Assembly: GCF_013283665.1 (NCBI RefSeq)
Contig: NZ_JABEKU010000001.1
Location: forward strand, 2,356,001 to 2,420,000
Direction: 5' to 3'
Origin: Ensifer sesbaniae
Lineage (GTDB): Bacteria; Pseudomonadota; Alphaproteobacteria; Rhizobiales; Rhizobiaceae
Length of the DNA stretch: 64,000 nt
Positions 16,015-24,041 of the stretch are shown here, in pieces. Position 1 is the stretch's first letter, and the number at the start of each line of letters is the position of its first letter. Position numbers and translations under genes: made by a program. A model generated the notes under the pieces. It had not been told where the DNA came from. It worked only from the letters and a program-made list of their open reading frames with translations, and searched no databases.

Positions 16015-16744
16015 CTACCCCCCAAACAGGATCGTCACCGCCACCAGAACGGCGCCGATCGCCGTCATCGCAAAGGCCATCGGCCAGGGGCTGCGACCCA
16101 TATATTGCCCGAGCCGCGCGCCGACGGCGAACAGCATGACGCGCATCGCCAAGGCGACATCGTCGATCAAAAGGAATGGGATGCTGGGCGGCAGCGTCGA
16201 GGTGACGACGAGCAGGAAGATAGCGAAAGCCGCCTTGACGTCATGCCCGGTGACCGCCCGGTGCCTGGGGTCGGAAGCAAGCGCCCTCACCCGGATAAGC
16301 AGCGCCTCGGTCTCCTTCGGCGAGGCGACGCGGCGCACGTCGTCGGGCAGGTTTTCCAGGAACATCTCACGGGCACGATCAAGCGGCTCGCGCCGGAGAG
16401 CATCGAGAAAGCCACGGCGCCGCACCCGCTCGACCGCCGCCGTCAGCACATACATGACGCCATCGACGATGCCCTACTGCATGTTTCCTTTAATCGTAGC
16501 CGATTAAAGGACAAAAACATGCAGCACTTCAAAGCACTACAGCGACCTTTGCGCGTCCGATAAGACGCGCGGCGCTGTAGGCGATGTTGCAGCCGAGGGC
16601 GGCGGCGAGCACCGCATTGACCCCGCCCTCGCCGCCCGTGACCGTGCTCATCGTTCCCGTGAAGGAAAGCGCCATCAGCAGCCCGAAGATGATCTCCGAG
16701 AGGCGATCGATCGGATCGAGAACAGGGCGCGGCTGGTCGCTCAA
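16015..16744 (-). pseudogene. VIT/CCC1-type membrane protein gene interrupted by a repeat element
   Basis: The 5' part (16744 leftward) encodes a family-like start with DPIDRLSEIIFGLLMALSFTG and ALGCNIA. The 3' part (from about 16475 leftward) resumes with GIVDGVMYVLTAAVERV and ends in VLVAVTILFGG; together they match the course of a ~215-residue VIT-family (iron/manganese vacuolar-transporter-like) protein. The 101-bp element 16477-16577 lies exactly between them and adds stops. Removing it with one TA copy restores a single frame, with TAG where the family has TGG (Trp). The first part starts with TTG 16744. The second part has no ribosome site, so the gene is probably dead. Confidence 0.75.
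16477..16577 (-). repeat. Palindromic intergenic element, copy 2 (101 bp), inside a gene
   Basis: On the minus strand it reads CAGCGCCGCGCG ... GGAAACATGCAG, the same ends and length as copy 1. TA lies on both sides (16475-16476 and 16578-16579), consistent with a 2-bp target duplication. It interrupts the VIT-type gene. Confidence 0.82.
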
Positions 16745-16816
16745 GGATCAACGTCTCCCAGGAGGCGGAAGGGCTGCCGGCAGCGCCCGGGAGACCACAA
16801 ACCGCATGCGGCCTCG

Positions 16817-17707
16817 CTATTGCATCTGCAGTTCGGCGAAAGCGTCACGCACATGGTCGGCCACCGCCAGCACCGGCGCCGGTGCATCATTGATCACCTG
16901 CAGGCCGATATTGTAGTGGCCGAGATCCGGCAGGCCGTCGCGCTCCCCGAGCTGCACCATTTCGCCCTGGACGAGGTAGCGCGGCAGCGGCGCGATCGCG
17001 AGGCCGGCAAGAACGGCGGCGCGCTGGCCGGTCGTATAGGCACTGAGAAAGGCTATGCGGAACTTGCGGCCCGCGCGCGACAGTTTCTCCACCGCATCGG
17101 CGCGCCAGACGCAGCCATCCTCCCACATCGAGACCGGCAGCGGATCCTTGAGATGGGCGTTGCCGCACTTGGCGCCGGCCCAGACCAGCTTCTCCTGCAT
17201 CAGGATTTCACCGTTTTTCGGCGTTCCCTCGGTCAGGCTGTTGAAGATCGCGATGTCGAGCCGATGCTCGTCGACCTTCTTGCGCATGGCGTTGCTCATG
17301 CCGATCGACACATCGATTGTCACGTTGGGATAGGACTCTGCGAAACGCTTCAGCACTTCCGGCAGGATGCGCTCGCCGACATCTTCGGGCGCACCAACGC
17401 GCACGACGCCGTTCATGTCCGGCAGCAGGAAGCGCGACACCGTTTCATTGTTGAGCGACAGCAGCCGACGGGCATAGCCGAGCAGCGTTTCCCCCTTCGG
17501 CGTCAGCGTCACCGAGCGGGCGTCACGCAGGAAGAGCGTGCAGCTCAGCATCTCCTCGAGCTTCTTGATCTGCATCGAGACAGCAGACGGCGTGCGGTAG
17601 ACGGTCTCGGCGGCGGTGGTGAAATTGCCGGTCTCGGCAATGGCGACGAAGGTCTTCAGCACGTCCATTTCAAGAAGCGGAAGCGCGTGGCGCATCATCA
17701 TGTTCAT
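16817..17707 (-). CDS. LysR family transcriptional regulator
   Basis: This 296-residue regulator has an N-terminal winged helix (residues 12-72; FVAIAETGNFTTAAETVYRTPSAVSMQIKKLE region) and a C-terminal effector domain (from about 95). The helix resembles that of LrhA-type members. It is divergent from a small basic protein gene, followed by a DUF1127 gene. GTTCA/TGAAC arms 16 bases apart in the 112-bp spacer are a possible binding site. The effector is unknown. Several Met codons lie at the start; MNMMMRH at 17707 is taken as given. Confidence 0.85.
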   Translation of the reverse strand: MNMMMRHALPLLEMDVLKTFVAIAETGNFTTAAETVYRTPSAVSMQIKKLEEMLSCTLFLRDARSVTLTPKGETLLGYARRLLSLNNETVSRFLLPDMNGVVRVGAPEDVGERILPEVLKRFAESYPNVTIDVSIGMSNAMRKKVDEHRLDIAIFNSLTEGTPKNGEILMQEKLVWAGAKCGNAHLKDPLPVSMWEDGCVWRADAVEKLSRAGRKFRIAFLSAYTTGQRAAVLAGLAIAPLPRYLVQGEMVQLGERDGLPDLGHYNIGLQVINDAPAPVLAVADHVRDAFAELQMQ

Positions 17708-17819
17708 GGCGGCATCCTCGATCAGAAAAACTGAAAGATTAGTTCACTTCATTTCGTTTGATTGAACATCACCAATGGCCGATAGTCAAGCTCAAGGACG
17801 ACGAAGGAAGGAGAAACCC

Positions 17820-18098
17820 ATGTCCGCCGCCCAGCTTGTCATCGCCACGCCCAACCGTTCCCTGCGTAACACCGCCGGCTCGCGGATGGTGGCAGAATAT
17901 CAAGAGCGACGTAGCACGGACATGGTGCTTGCCGCCCTCAATCACGTGATCGCCATGCTCGAAGGTATCGCGAGCCGCCGGCGCCGGACGCAAATTGCCA
18001 GGAATCGGGTGGAAACCGAGCGCGAACTGGCCAAACTGCCGAGGAGAGTGCGCGACGACGTGATGTTTGCAGACCCTTCGATCAATCACCATGTTTGA
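17820..18098 (+). CDS. Small basic protein, unknown function
   Basis: The protein of 92 residues is rich in arginine and helical (residues 25-80), with RRRRT in the middle. ATG 17820 follows GGAAGGAG by seven bases. It is divergent from the LysR gene and 99 bp before a DUF1127 gene. The ending LAKLPRRVRDDV loosely recalls the DUF1127 tail, but I would not assign it. A 10-bp-stem hairpin covers its stop codon. Confidence 0.6.
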   Translation: MSAAQLVIATPNRSLRNTAGSRMVAEYQERRSTDMVLAALNHVIAMLEGIASRRRRTQIARNRVETERELAKLPRRVRDDVMFADPSINHHV

Positions 18099-18115
18099 TG
18101 AAAAGCATCAAACAT
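18091..18115 (+). promoter_or_regulatory. Hairpin over the stop codon of the small basic protein gene
   Basis: ATGTTTGATG, a 5-base loop (aaaag), then CATCAAACAT: a perfect 10-bp stem. The TGA stop lies in the left arm. No T-run follows. It may protect the 3' end or control read-through toward the DUF1127 gene. Confidence 0.35.
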
Positions 18116-18197
18116 ATTCGTTGGAATGATAGATCAGGTTGCGCCATAGATAGCGTCATGGTCGCGACCTGCTGAGAAACTCAGAAGGAGCCATGAA

Positions 18198-18401
18198 ATG
18201 TCCAACACTCATTTTTCATCGGCCTCGGAACGGGCATCCTCCCACTCGTCCCTTCCGGGTCTCTTCAACCTGCGCGTCCGCGCCTGGGCGGCGTGGAAGC
18301 GTCACCGCCAGGAACGGGCGCTCGAAAACCTGTCCTATGACACGCTGAAGGACATCGGCTTCCCGTCGGTCGACGACGCGGTGCATAAGACGGAACAATG
18401 A
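18198..18401 (+). CDS. DUF1127 small protein
   Basis: This 67-residue protein ends in the DUF1127 box: RAWAAWKRHRQERALENLSYDTLKDIGF, an Arg-rich helix followed by a Leu-x-Asp-Ile-Gly-Phe turn. In Agrobacterium and Brucella such proteins are controlled by LysR regulators and some affect RNA or stress metabolism. AAGGAG lies seven bases before ATG 18198. The Ser-rich N-terminus is variable. The neighbouring LysR gene is a plausible regulator. Confidence 0.82.
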   Translation: MSNTHFSSASERASSHSSLPGLFNLRVRAWAAWKRHRQERALENLSYDTLKDIGFPSVDDAVHKTEQ

Positions 18402-18452
18402 AGGATGGCGTCAGCTGCCCTCGAAGGGCGAGACGAAATGCTTGATACCCAT

Positions 18453-18490
18453 GAAGGGCATCGCCAAGAAGGCGGTGCCCTTCTACTTTT
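18453..18490 (+). terminator. Terminator of the DUF1127 gene
   Basis: GAAGGGCATCGCC pairs with GGCGGTGCCCTTC (one G-U pair) around AAGAA, then TACTTTT. The same bases also form an ATG-initiated 13-codon frame (18451-18492) without a good ribosome site, probably by chance. Confidence 0.6.
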
Positions 18491-18530
18491 GACCGGCACC
18501 CTTCGAGAGCGAGACCCAACCCTCGGAGGA

Positions 18531-19157
18531 TTAGTCAGCTTCGACGATGCGGCAGGCGCGGAAACCAAAGACCCTGCTCATTTTTGCCGCTCGCAGCGCT
18601 TGGGTGAGCCGATTACTTAAGAAGAATAGGCGGATCAATGGTGGACTCACCCACAGGTCGGGGCCCTTGAGCGCGGCCTGGCTGACGGCAACGTCATCAT
18701 CAGGCAGATAGGATCGGACGAGCAGTTTCCCGGAGCCGAGGGTCGTGACCCCCCGCGACAATTCAGGAAGGAACGCATCCTTGCGCTCGCCAATATTGAG
18801 ACAAAAATACTCGCCCTCCACCGGCGTTTTGCGGTCGTGCTGGAGAAGCTTGATCGGATAGAGCGAGGAATGGCCGAGGTCGAATTGCCGCAGGATATCA
18901 GCACAGGCCGCCGAAACCACCACCGCGCCTGCGGCCAGAACGAGATCCGCCTGCTTCTTTTCCTTCTTGTCCGGATATTTGGCGAAGATCTCCCTCGGAA
19001 AATGCTCCGCGGACATCCGCTCGCCCGTTTCGTTCAATTTGGCCATCTGGCCGAGGCTCATGCCCGTCGGCAGCGGATCGGCGGTAAACCCCTTGATCCG
19101 TGTTGAGTCCATGAAAGCGCGGCTGGCCCATACCCGGGCGTTTTTCGATTGCGCCAT
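18531..19157 (-). CDS. DUF1629 / Imm11-like protein
   Basis: The protein of about 208 residues has the DUF1629 pattern: a central ADILRQFDLGHSSLYPIKLLQHDRKTPVEGEYFCLNIGERKDAFLPE region, a GPDLWVSPPL turn and a C-terminal FFLSNRLTQALRAAKMSRVFGF. Members often act as immunity proteins next to polymorphic toxins. No toxin gene is visible upstream on the same strand, so it would be an orphan. The start is uncertain; ATG 19157 (MAQSKNARVW) is preferred to 19298. Confidence 0.6.
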   Translation of the reverse strand: MAQSKNARVWASRAFMDSTRIKGFTADPLPTGMSLGQMAKLNETGERMSAEHFPREIFAKYPDKKEKKQADLVLAAGAVVVSAACADILRQFDLGHSSLYPIKLLQHDRKTPVEGEYFCLNIGERKDAFLPELSRGVTTLGSGKLLVRSYLPDDDVAVSQAALKGPDLWVSPPLIRLFFLSNRLTQALRAAKMSRVFGFRACRIVEAD

Positions 19158-19722
19158 ACCGGCAATGCCCCCGCCCGAATGTTTCAGAGACGTCAGGAGC
19201 AACCCTCCGGACGAGGTGCGGCACCGCGCCGTGAAGTGCTCTAAGGCAGCGCCACCGACCGTTGATTGCATGCGACAGCAATCACTACCATTCAACATTT
19301 GCTAATACAAGCGGTGCCTGTCTCGCCCACGCAGGACCCGGTTTGATTGAAGAGCTGAGAATCCCAAGTCGGCGATTTGCTTTCGATCCGCCCGCCGGAG
19401 CCCCAAGGACAGGCTGAGAGCGTTTTTGGCTGATCCGCTGGCGCGGGTCCGGGTTGTCATTGCAGCAAGTCCAAAGCATGAGCAGCGGCGCGCGACTTGC
19501 CTCATACCGACACCCCGTTCCCGTATCGAAAACGTCGCAATCGGCAAACACAACTTTTGCGCTCACTTTGTGATTATTGCGTATCTGTGGCAGTTCTTGT
19601 CAGATAACGTCAGCGACGCTGGAGAAACTGTCGCTTTCCTTACAGAAGCCTGAAAGATCCACTGAACCGCCCTTTGCCGCCCGATGTCGCAATGCGAAAT
19701 CACTTTGCGGTCGCGGCTTTCC
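19158..19722. other. 565-bp gap upstream of a GlxA-type regulator gene
   Basis: Small frames on both strands have no ribosome site or family pattern. The right end holds three TGTCGC boxes (19629, 19685, 19730) that may be regulatory sites for the following AraC-type gene. A degraded toxin gene for the DUF1629 protein could have been here, but I cannot show it. Confidence 0.5.
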
Positions 19723-20808
19723 ATGTCAATGTCGCAAATAGACAAGCCGAAGAGTATCTTCCAAGCGACGAATATACCCGCATCGCCAAGCATGGGAAGC
19801 CTCATGAACAAGCCACTGACCAAAAAGCGTTCTCTCGTCTTCTTCCTGGTGCCGAACTTTTCCATGCTGCCCTTTTCGGCGGCGATCGAAACGCTCCGCA
19901 TCGCCAACCGCATGCTCGGCTACGAGGCCTATACCTGGCGCCTCGCTTCGACCGACGGCGAAAAGGTCTTCTCCTCGAGCGGCATCGCGCTCGAGGTCAA
20001 TTCGTCGCTCGCCGATGAACGCAAGTTCCTGGGCGGCGAAAATCGCCCGTCGATGGTGCTGGTCTGTTCCGGCATCTATGTCGAGGACTTCAACAACAAG
20101 TCGGTGAACGCCTGGCTGCGCGAGGTCTATAACCGCGGCGTTGCCGTCGGCAGCCTCTGTACCGGCGCCCATGTGCTGGCCTCCGCCGGCCTGTTGACCG
20201 GCAAGCGCTGCGCCATCCACTGGGAAAACCTGCCGGGCTTTTCCGAGAGCTTCCCGCAGGCGGAGGTCTATGCCGACCTCTACGAGATCGACAGCAACAT
20301 CTACACCTGCGCCGGCGGCACCGCCTCGCTCGACATGATGCTGAACCTGATCGACCAGGACTTCGGCGAGAACCTCGTCAACCGCGTCTGCGAGCAGGCG
20401 CTGACCGACCGCGTGCGCGGCCCGCATGACCGCCAGCGCCTGCCGCTGCGCGCCCGCCTCGGCGTCCAGAACGCCAAGGTTCTGTCGATCATCGAACTGA
20501 TGGAAGCAAACCTCGCCGAGCCGCTGTCGCTTCTGGAAATCGCCGAGGGCGCGGATCTTTCGCGCCGCCAGATCGAGCGGCTTTTCCGCCAGGAGATGGG
20601 CCGGTCGCCCGCCCGCTACTACCTGGAGATCCGCCTCGACCGTGCCCGGCACTTGCTCATCCAGTCGTCGATGCCGGTGGTCGAGGTCGCCGTTGCCTGC
20701 GGCTTCGTCTCCGCCTCGCACTTCTCCAAGTGTTACCGCGAACTCTACAACCGCTCGCCCCAGCAGGAGCGCGCCGACCGCAAGCTGACGCTGCAGATGG
20801 CGCGGTAG
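19723..20808 (+). CDS. GlxA family AraC-type regulator (DJ-1/PfpI plus HTH)
   Basis: The regulator (about 361 aa) has a DJ-1/PfpI-like sensor domain (SLVFFLVPNFSMLPFSAAIETLRIAN opening; nucleophile-elbow Cys in GSLCTGAHVLA) followed by a C-terminal AraC double HTH (LSLLEIAEGADLSRRQIERLF and VVEVAVACGFVSASHFSKCYRE). Relatives such as GbdR, CdhR and ArgR control catabolism of betaines, carnitine or arginine. Start is uncertain among ATG 19684, 19723, 19729 and 19804; TGTCGC boxes overlap the 5' end. A terminator follows the gene at 20831. Confidence 0.82.
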   Translation: MSMSQIDKPKSIFQATNIPASPSMGSLMNKPLTKKRSLVFFLVPNFSMLPFSAAIETLRIANRMLGYEAYTWRLASTDGEKVFSSSGIALEVNSSLADERKFLGGENRPSMVLVCSGIYVEDFNNKSVNAWLREVYNRGVAVGSLCTGAHVLASAGLLTGKRCAIHWENLPGFSESFPQAEVYADLYEIDSNIYTCAGGTASLDMMLNLIDQDFGENLVNRVCEQALTDRVRGPHDRQRLPLRARLGVQNAKVLSIIELMEANLAEPLSLLEIAEGADLSRRQIERLFRQEMGRSPARYYLEIRLDRARHLLIQSSMPVVEVAVACGFVSASHFSKCYRELYNRSPQQERADRKLTLQMAR

Positions 20809-20830
20809 GGATCGATATAAGAACAAACAG

Positions 20831-20855
20831 AAGGGCGGGGTTTTCCGCCCTTTTT
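20831..20855 (+). terminator. Rho-independent terminator of the GlxA-type gene
   Basis: AAGGGCGG, a GGTTTT loop, CCGCCC and five T, 23 bp after the stop codon. Confidence 0.85.
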
Positions 20856-20903
20856 GCTCCGGGCCGCGCATAGGCAGCGTTGGCCGACAACGCCTCCTCC
20901 TTC

Positions 20904-20983
20904 CGTCATGCTCGGGCTTGACCCGAGCATCCATGCTCCTGCGCCACTCGGTATGGATCCTCGGGTCAAGCCCGAGGATGACG
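20904..20983. repeat. 80-bp near-perfect palindromic repeat
   Basis: Two TCGGGCTTGACCCGA-type inner palindromes lie in inverted order, with matching outer arms CGTCAT/ATGACG and ATCCAT/ATGGAT. This is the widespread alphaproteobacterial intergenic palindrome with the core CTCGGG(T/C)TTGACCCGAG. Function unknown. Confidence 0.75.
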
Positions 20984-21162
20984 AATGGTGAGGTCGGCAT
21001 GCGCTGGTCCCGTTATGCTCTTGCGCTCAGCGCTTGTTTTGTCGTTTCACGCCGTTTGGCGCCGCGCCTGAACCAGGCCGCTGTACGTGGCAAGACTTGC
21101 ACGCGCACCGCTGAGCTATGAATGTTTGCGGCATCTGCGAATCACGCACGGGCGGGAGGATC

Positions 21163-21810
21163 ATGGCTCCGTTGCCGCCCCACCGCCACCATCAGGAGCA
21201 ACGCCGTCGGATGCCCCCCGTCCACATCAATCCCGCCAAGGTCCGCGAGTTCAAGGACTTCGACAGCTTCTACGACTGGCTCGGCGCCCATCATCAAAGC
21301 GAAAACGAAGTCTGGATCAAGATCCACAAGGTAAGCTCCGGCCTACCCTCGATCACGCCCAAGGAGGCGATCGACGTGGTGCTTTGCTGGGGCTGGATCG
21401 ACGGCGTGCGCAAGGGGCTGGACGACAAGAGCTTCCTGCAGCGCTACTCGCCGCGCGGCAGGAAAAGCGTCTGGAGTAAGATCAACGTCGATAATGTCGC
21501 GCGGCTGGTCAAGGAAGGCCGCATGACCGAGCACGGCCTCAAACAGGTGGACGCCGCCAAGGCGGACGGACGCTGGGACCGCGCCTATGCCAGCGGCAAG
21601 GACATGCAGATCCCCGACGACCTGCAGGCGGCGATCGACGCCGAGCCATTGGCAAAGGCGATGCTCGCCAGGCTCAGCGAGCAGAACCGCTTCGCGCTCG
21701 CCTTCCGCACCCACAACATGAAGACGGAGGCAGGGCGAAGGAAGAAGATCGAAACCTTCGTCGAGATGCTGAAGCGCGGCGAAACGATCTATCCGCAGGG
21801 ACGGAAGTGA
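21163..21810 (+). CDS. YdeI/OmpD-associated (OmdA) family protein
   Basis: The protein has 215 residues. The core SFYDWLGAHHQSENEVWIKIHK, ITPKEAIDVVLCWGWIDGVRKGLDDKSFLQRYSPR and KSVWSKINVDNVARLVKEGRMTEHGLKQV regions follow the family pattern; the C-terminal third has the repeated short helical OmdA segment (FRTHNMKTEAGRRKKIETFVEML). Relatives are linked to bacteriocin protection, but the mechanism is unclear. ATG 21163 is close behind GGGAGG; ATG 21211 (MPPVHINP) is an alternative. Confidence 0.78.
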   Translation: MAPLPPHRHHQEQRRRMPPVHINPAKVREFKDFDSFYDWLGAHHQSENEVWIKIHKVSSGLPSITPKEAIDVVLCWGWIDGVRKGLDDKSFLQRYSPRGRKSVWSKINVDNVARLVKEGRMTEHGLKQVDAAKADGRWDRAYASGKDMQIPDDLQAAIDAEPLAKAMLARLSEQNRFALAFRTHNMKTEAGRRKKIETFVEMLKRGETIYPQGRK

Positions 21811-21867
21811 GGCGGCCACCCCGCCATCGCGCGCCGTCATGACGGTCGGGACAGCCACTCCCGGTTC

Positions 21868-22350
21868 CTAAACCTGCCCGTGAAACGCCCGTTCCAGTTC
21901 GGCGATGTCGGGCTTGATCATGCCGAGCATGGCCTCCGCCGCACGCTTGGCGCGCACACGGTCGGAATGGGCGATCATGTCGCCCATCACACGCGGGGCG
22001 ATCTGCCAGCACAGGCCCCAGCGGTCCCGGATCCAGCCGCATTGCTCGGGTTCTCCACCGTTATCGAGGATCGCGTTCCACAGCCGGTCGATCTCCTCCT
22101 GGGTGTCGCACTGGATCATGATCGAGAAGGAATGATTGAACGGATCGAGCGGCCCGGCTTCGAGCGCCAGGAATTCCTGCTTGCCGAGCGTGAACTCGAT
22201 GATCTTGACGCTGTCGGGCGGTCCGCTCGGGCTCTCGGCCGGCAATGTGGCGATGCGGGTGATCGCCGAATTGGGAACGAGCGAAACGTAGAATTCGACC
22301 GCCTCGCGCGCCTCCTTCTCGAACCAGAGATTTGAAACAACATTCTTCAT
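21868..22350 (-). CDS. PhnB-like VOC family protein
   Basis: This 160-residue protein belongs to the PhnB / '3-demethylubiquinone methyltransferase-like' VOC branch: NLWFEKEAREAVEFYVSLVPNS opening, FLALEAGPLDPFNHSFSIMIQCDTQEEIDRLW in the middle and CGWIRDRWGLCWQIAP with the paired Cys/Trp motif. No methyltransferase fold is present despite the family name. GAGGAG seven bases before the ATG fixes the start. Confidence 0.85.
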   Translation of the reverse strand: MKNVVSNLWFEKEAREAVEFYVSLVPNSAITRIATLPAESPSGPPDSVKIIEFTLGKQEFLALEAGPLDPFNHSFSIMIQCDTQEEIDRLWNAILDNGGEPEQCGWIRDRWGLCWQIAPRVMGDMIAHSDRVRAKRAAEAMLGMIKPDIAELERAFHGQV

Positions 22351-22468
22351 CCGTCGGCTCCTCTTCGTCCCGCTTGATCATGGGCGGATAACCGAAGGAC
22401 GTTCGACTTCGTTCCAAGCCGACAGATTGGGCGGTGAATTTTTCGTGACGGTCGGCCCGCGACAGGCT

Positions 22469-23770
22469 TCAGGACGCCAGCGCGTCGAGCAGCGCGAGTT
22501 CGGAGATCACCCGGTTTCGGCCCGCATGTTTCGCCATGTAGAGAAACTGATCGGCGGCGTGCAGGTAGTTTTCAAAGGCTTCCGCCGTCTCGATGGTGGC
22601 CAGCCCGATCGAGACGGTGATCGTCAGTTCCTCGTCGTCGGCAACGATCCGCGATTTCGCCAGTTCCAGCCTCAGCGCATCGCAAAAGGCGAAGGCGCGC
22701 CGCACGTCGCAGCCGTTGAAGAGGATGCCGAACTCCTCGCCGCCGAGACGGGCGAGCAGGTGTTCCTCGCCCACCAGCGCCGAAAGCCGCTTGGCCACGT
22801 GCTTCAGCACGATGTCGCCGATCTCGTGGCCGTAGGTGTCGTTGAGCCGCTTGAAATGGTCGATGTCGAGCACGGCGATCGCGGTCGGCTCGCCGCGCCT
22901 CAGGCACTGTTCCACCAGGCGCGGACCGGCGAGGAAGAAGTGGCGGCGGTTGTAGAGGTCGGTGAGGTAGTCGCTCGCCGCCTGCCGCTGCAGGGTCTGC
23001 AGGCGCTTCTGCACGCCGGCGGCCTGCGCGATGCGGCCGTTGAATTCCGCTTCGAGGAACGGCTTCTGGATGAAGTCGGTGCCGCCCGCCTCCAGGAAAC
23101 GAGCACCCGCCCTTCGATCGCCGCTGTCGGAAAGGCCGATCACCGGCAGCGCGCCGTCGCCCTGCCGGCGCTCCACTTCGGCAAGCAGTGCCGCACCGGA
23201 CATGTCGGCGAGATCGAGATCGGTGACGAGGAGATCGACCGCCTCGCCGCTGTCGAGCACCTGCAGCGCATCGGCCGCGGATGCCACCTCGCAGACGGCG
23301 ATCCGCTGCCTTCTCAGGATGCCCGCAAGTTCGCTGCGCGAGGCGGCATCGGAATCGGCAAGCAGCACCGTCGTCTTGCCGTTGGTGAGCGCCCGGTCGA
23401 CGGCGCCGATCAACAGGTTGATCGATTCCGGCTGGTGCTTGATGACGCAATCGAGCACGCCGCGAGACAGGATCTCTTCGCGCGTATGGTCGTTGAAGGC
23501 CGCGGTAAAGACGACGGCCGGCACCTGATTTTCGAGGACGAATTCGAGCGCCTCGCAATTGGGCGCATCCGGCAGGTTGAGATCGAGCACCGCGAGCGAG
23601 AAGCTTTCCGGAGCCTGCTCCAGTGTTTCCTTGAGCGCCGCGAGCGAGCTGCAATGGGTGACGCGGATGCCGTGGACGGATTCGAGCCCGTATTTCAGCG
23701 CCGTCGCGAACATCCGGGAATCTTCGACGAGCAGCATGCGCTTGTCGCTGTGCTTTTGCACAGAGTTCAC
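22469..23770 (-). CDS. Diguanylate cyclase with two receiver domains (REC-REC-GGDEF)
   Basis: With the GTG start at 23770 the protein has 433 residues. REC1 (about 11-128) has phospho-Asp63, Thr89 and Lys111. REC2 (about 134-250) has Asp184 and Lys236. A GGDEF domain follows (about 265-425) with active GGEEF at 343-347 and no RxxD inhibitory site just before it. It makes c-di-GMP under phosphorelay control, in the PleD layout. The start is unsure (ATG 23737 inside REC1 is too late). Next upstream on the same strand is a paralogous REC-REC protein. Confidence 0.85.
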   Translation of the reverse strand: MNSVQKHSDKRMLLVEDSRMFATALKYGLESVHGIRVTHCSSLAALKETLEQAPESFSLAVLDLNLPDAPNCEALEFVLENQVPAVVFTAAFNDHTREEILSRGVLDCVIKHQPESINLLIGAVDRALTNGKTTVLLADSDAASRSELAGILRRQRIAVCEVASAADALQVLDSGEAVDLLVTDLDLADMSGAALLAEVERRQGDGALPVIGLSDSGDRRAGARFLEAGGTDFIQKPFLEAEFNGRIAQAAGVQKRLQTLQRQAASDYLTDLYNRRHFFLAGPRLVEQCLRRGEPTAIAVLDIDHFKRLNDTYGHEIGDIVLKHVAKRLSALVGEEHLLARLGGEEFGILFNGCDVRRAFAFCDALRLELAKSRIVADDEELTITVSIGLATIETAEAFENYLHAADQFLYMAKHAGRNRVISELALLDALAS

Positions 23771-24041
23771 CCGGCCCGGCGTGCGGCGCAATCTCACGTC
23801 CCTGCAACCCCTCTCGAGCCGCAGGCGTGCTTCCCTCGAGGGGTGACGCTGGCTCCGAATATGTGAACAAACCCCGTCACTGATCGCACCGGCCCTTTGG
23901 CCGGCGTGATCTGGCGTGACCGGGCTCCCCGCCCTGTTGCGGCGGATTGAAGACCGAACGGATTGCAATTTCGTTAATGCGGCAACCTGAGCGCGGCAGT
24001 TCGCGCCATTTGCCATATTATTTTGGAGATTATTTCTCGTA

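Noticed and set aside
18405..18620. 71-residue plus-strand frame after the DUF1127 gene
   Set aside because: Runs through the terminator stem and into the antisense of the DUF1629 gene.
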